A stretch of 6,361 nt of DNA. Source: Dehalococcoidales bacterium. Lineage in GTDB: Bacteria; Chloroflexota; Dehalococcoidia; Dehalococcoidales; RBG-16-60-22. Of the stretch, positions 4,771 to 6,361 are shown in pieces (position 1 is the stretch's first letter; the number at the start of each line of letters is the position of its first letter). The stretch spans positions 1 to 6,361 of the forward strand of contig JAGLTT010000047.1 in the NCBI GenBank assembly GCA_023135135.1, read 5' to 3'. The notes beneath the pieces were generated by a model. The model searched no databases, was not told where the DNA came from, and worked only from the letters and a program-made list of their open reading frames with translations. Position numbers and translations under genes: made by a program.

Positions 4771-5221
4771 TATCGCCCCAGCACCGGGTTCCAGACGCGC
4801 CAGCAAGCGGGTAGGCCGCGGCGACGGCAGCGGACACGGCACCTATTCCGGACGCGGCTGCAAGGGGCAAAAGTCCCGTGCCGGCTACAAGATGCGTCCC
4901 GGCTTCGAGGGCGGCCAGCTGCCTTTAATCAAGCGCCTGCCCAGAAAGCGCGGATTTACCAATATCTTCCGGACGGAGTACAGCACCGTCAGGGTCGGCG
5001 CGCTTAACACGTTCGATTCCGGCAGCGAGGTAACGCCGGAGAAAATGCTGGCGTCCGGTATCATTAAATCGTTAGCGAAACCAATTAAGATTCTGGCTGA
5101 TGGTGATATTGATCGCTCTCTTACGGTCAGGGCGAATAAATTTACAGCTTCAGCCAAGGCCAAGATAGAGGCAGCCGGTGGCACAGTTGAGGAGGTAGAG
5201 CATGCGGCAGAGGCCAAGTAG
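4754..5221 (+). CDS. rplO: 50S ribosomal protein L15 (TTG start)
   Basis: L15 is a late-assembly large-subunit protein with a long extension threading into 23S rRNA. The 155-residue product carries the classic Gly/Arg-rich N-terminal region: Ala-Pro-Gly-Ser-Arg-Arg at 10-15, Lys-Arg-Val-Gly-Arg-Gly at 18-23 and [10 protein letters not shown] at 33-42. It then has Phe-Glu-Gly-Gly-Gln-Leu-Pro-Leu at 51-58, Arg-Lys-Arg-Gly-Phe at 64-68 and the C-terminal globular signature from Ile-Lys-Ile-Leu-Ala-Asp-Gly at 111 to Ala-Gly-Gly at 141-143. The TTG at 4754 yields the expected short lead before Pro-Ala-Pro-Gly-Ser and has a well-placed ribosome binding site. The gene overlaps rpmD by 17 bases and secY by 20. 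The acidic tail (Glu-Glu-Val-Glu) also encodes the secY ribosome binding site. Confidence 0.97.
   Translation: MVRQNNIAPAPGSRRASKRVGRGDGSGHGTYSGRGCKGQKSRAGYKMRPGFEGGQLPLIKRLPRKRGFTNIFRTEYSTVRVGALNTFDSGSEVTPEKMLASGIIKSLAKPIKILADGDIDRSLTVRANKFTASAKAKIEAAGGTVEEVEHAAEAK
5189..5196 (+). promoter_or_regulatory. Very strong Shine-Dalgarno site for secY inside rplO
   Basis: GAGGAGGT lies 5 bases before the ATG at 5202 and is near-perfect against the anti-Shine-Dalgarno sequence. It favours the 5202 start over the later in-frame ATG at 5241. Confidence 0.8.
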
Positions 5222-6361
5222 ACCCAGACTGCTGCAGGCCATGATTGATGCCTTCAGCCTGCCCGACCTCCGGCGTCGAATCCTGATTACCGTAGGCATT
5301 CTGGTAATATTCCGCTTTATAGCTCACATACCCCTGCCGGGTGTGAACCTGGATGCCCTGCGGGAACTGTTCGAGAGTAATGCCCTGCTGGGCATGCTCG
5401 ACCTGTTCAGCGGGGGCGCCATGAAGCAGTTCAGCGTGGCGGCTATGGGGGTTTATCCATACATTACGGCTTCTATTATTATGATACTCCTCGTGCCCAC
5501 CATCCCGCGATTGCAGGCGCTATCGCAGGAAGGCGAAGCCGGGAGAAATAAAATTAATCTCATTACGCACTGGCTGATGATACCCCTGGCCGGTCTTTCC
5601 GGCTACGGGCAACTGGTCCTGCTCCAGCGCGCGGGGGCTGTCAGCAGTGCCGACGCCCTGGCGACCGTCACCATCGTGATATCACTGGTAGCCGGAACCG
5701 TCTTCCTGGTCTGGCTGGGAGAGCTTATTACCGAGTACGGTATCGGCAACGGCATCTCTATAATAATCTTCGGAGGAATCGTCGCCGGATACCCCCAGAT
5801 GATTCAGCAGGGTTTCCTGGCCAAGGGAAATCCCATGGGACTGTTCGTATATATCGTCATAGTTCTTATCACCGTGGTTCTTATCGTGATATTTACCGAG
5901 GCGCACCGTCGGATTCCGGTGCAGTATGCCCGCAGTGTTTTCCGCGGCGGCCGCATGTACCGGCAATCGGGGTCGACCCATATACCGATGCGGGTAAACA
6001 GCTCCGGCATGATACCGCTTATCTTCGCCATGTCGGTGGTGCTCTTCCCGGGAATCGTTGCCAGCTACTTTGCCGATCCGAATCAGCCGGGCTTTGCGGA
6101 TACGATTGTACGCTGGTTCAGTCCCATGACCGCCCTGCCGGCAGGCGCGTTTTACTGGATTTTCTACTTTCTTTTAGCGTTAGGATTTACCTTCTTTTAC
6201 ACCATGGTAACCTATCAGCAGCAGAACCTGCCCGCTACCCTGCAGAAGCAGGGGGGCTTTATTCCCGGTATACGACCGGGTAAAAATACCGCCACCTATC
6301 TCAGCGGAGTCATTAACCGCATCACCTGGGCAGGAGCGCTCTTCCTGGCTTTCGTGGCGGT
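5202..6361 (+). CDS. secY: Preprotein translocase channel subunit SecY (3' end outside window)
   Basis: SecY is the membrane channel through which SecA- or ribosome-driven polypeptides are exported or inserted. The frame from ATG 5202 is open for 386 complete codons to the window edge. Family length is about 420-445, so roughly the last transmembrane helix and tail are missing. Visible features are a basic cytosolic N-terminus with Leu-Pro-Asp-Leu-Arg-Arg-Arg at 20-26, TM1 at about 27-42 followed by His-Ile-Pro-Leu-Pro-Gly-Val, and the plug region near 60-75. Pro-Tyr-Ile-Thr-Ala-Ser-Ile-Ile-Met (TM2) is at 86-94, Glu-Gly-Glu-Ala-Gly-Arg-x-Lys-Ile at 110-118, and Gly-Ile-Gly-Asn-Gly-Ile-Ser at 180-186. 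The cytosolic loop has Arg-Arg-Ile-Pro-Val-Gln-Tyr-Ala at 236-243 and Ser-Thr-His-Ile-Pro at 258-262, and the SecA/ribosome-contact loop with Ile-Arg-Pro-Gly-Lys-Asn-Thr at 357-363 includes the conserved Arg358. It overlaps rplO by 20 bases, the usual spc-cluster position. Confidence 0.97.
   Translation, partial: MRQRPSRPRLLQAMIDAFSLPDLRRRILITVGILVIFRFIAHIPLPGVNLDALRELFESNALLGMLDLFSGGAMKQFSVAAMGVYPYITASIIMILLVPTIPRLQALSQEGEAGRNKINLITHWLMIPLAGLSGYGQLVLLQRAGAVSSADALATVTIVISLVAGTVFLVWLGELITEYGIGNGISIIIFGGIVAGYPQMIQQGFLAKGNPMGLFVYIVIVLITVVLIVIFTEAHRRIPVQYARSVFRGGRMYRQSGSTHIPMRVNSSGMIPLIFAMSVVLFPGIVASYFADPNQPGFADTIVRWFSPMTALPAGAFYWIFYFLLALGFTFFYTMVTYQQQNLPATLQKQGGFIPGIRPGKNTATYLSGVINRITWAGALFLAFVA

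Overview
The window is a bacterial ribosomal-protein operon read entirely on the + strand. It runs from the 3' end of the S10-type cluster through the whole spc-type cluster into secY. The order is the classical one: (rpsC 3' end)-rplP-rpmC-rpsQ-rplN-rplX-rplE-rpsN-rpsH-rplF-rplR-rpsE-rpmD-rplO-secY (5' part). There are 12 complete genes from rplP to rplO wedged between a 5'-truncated gene (positions 1-298) and a 3'-truncated one (5202-6361), plus rplO itself, giving 13 complete ribosomal protein genes in all. No intergenic stretch exceeds 23 bases, so no gene-free region needs separate description. No tRNA, rRNA, mobile element, CRISPR array, riboswitch, promoter or intrinsic terminator can be supported.

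Organism: bacterial by gene order and protein types. The zinc-ribbon (four-Cys) forms of S14 and L24, the mixed ATG/TTG/GTG starts with strong Shine-Dalgarno sites, frequent ATA and AGA/AGG codons, moderately high G+C by eye, and the long Ala/Lys/Pro-rich tail on the putative S3 would fit Chloroflexota, perhaps Dehalococcoidia. That placement is an impression from remembered protein styles, not a computed result, and should be held loosely.

Layout: 1-298 encodes a low-complexity Lys/Ala/Pro/Glu tail containing a near-exact 120-base-spaced repeat, most likely the C-terminus of ribosomal protein S3. 285-1228 holds L16, L29 and S17. 1247-5221 holds L14, L24, L5, S14, S8, L6, L18, S5, L30 and L15. 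5202-6361 is the first 386 codons of SecY, the channel subunit of the Sec translocase. Only 18 bases separate rpsQ from rplN, so the S10 and spc clusters are fused here and are probably transcribed together. Many genes overlap or touch (rpsC/rplP, rplX/rplE, rplF/rplR, rpsE/rpmD, rpmD/rplO, rplO/secY), which suggests translational coupling that helps keep ribosomal proteins stoichiometric.

Novelty: this is overwhelmingly ordinary core-genome sequence and I see no undescribed system. The points worth a second look are the repetitive, arginine-free S3 tail, an unusual substitution cluster in the C-terminal signature of S8, a three-codon mini-ORF abutting the rpsE start, Glu codons at gene ends that double as Shine-Dalgarno sites, and a stem-loop inside rpsH.
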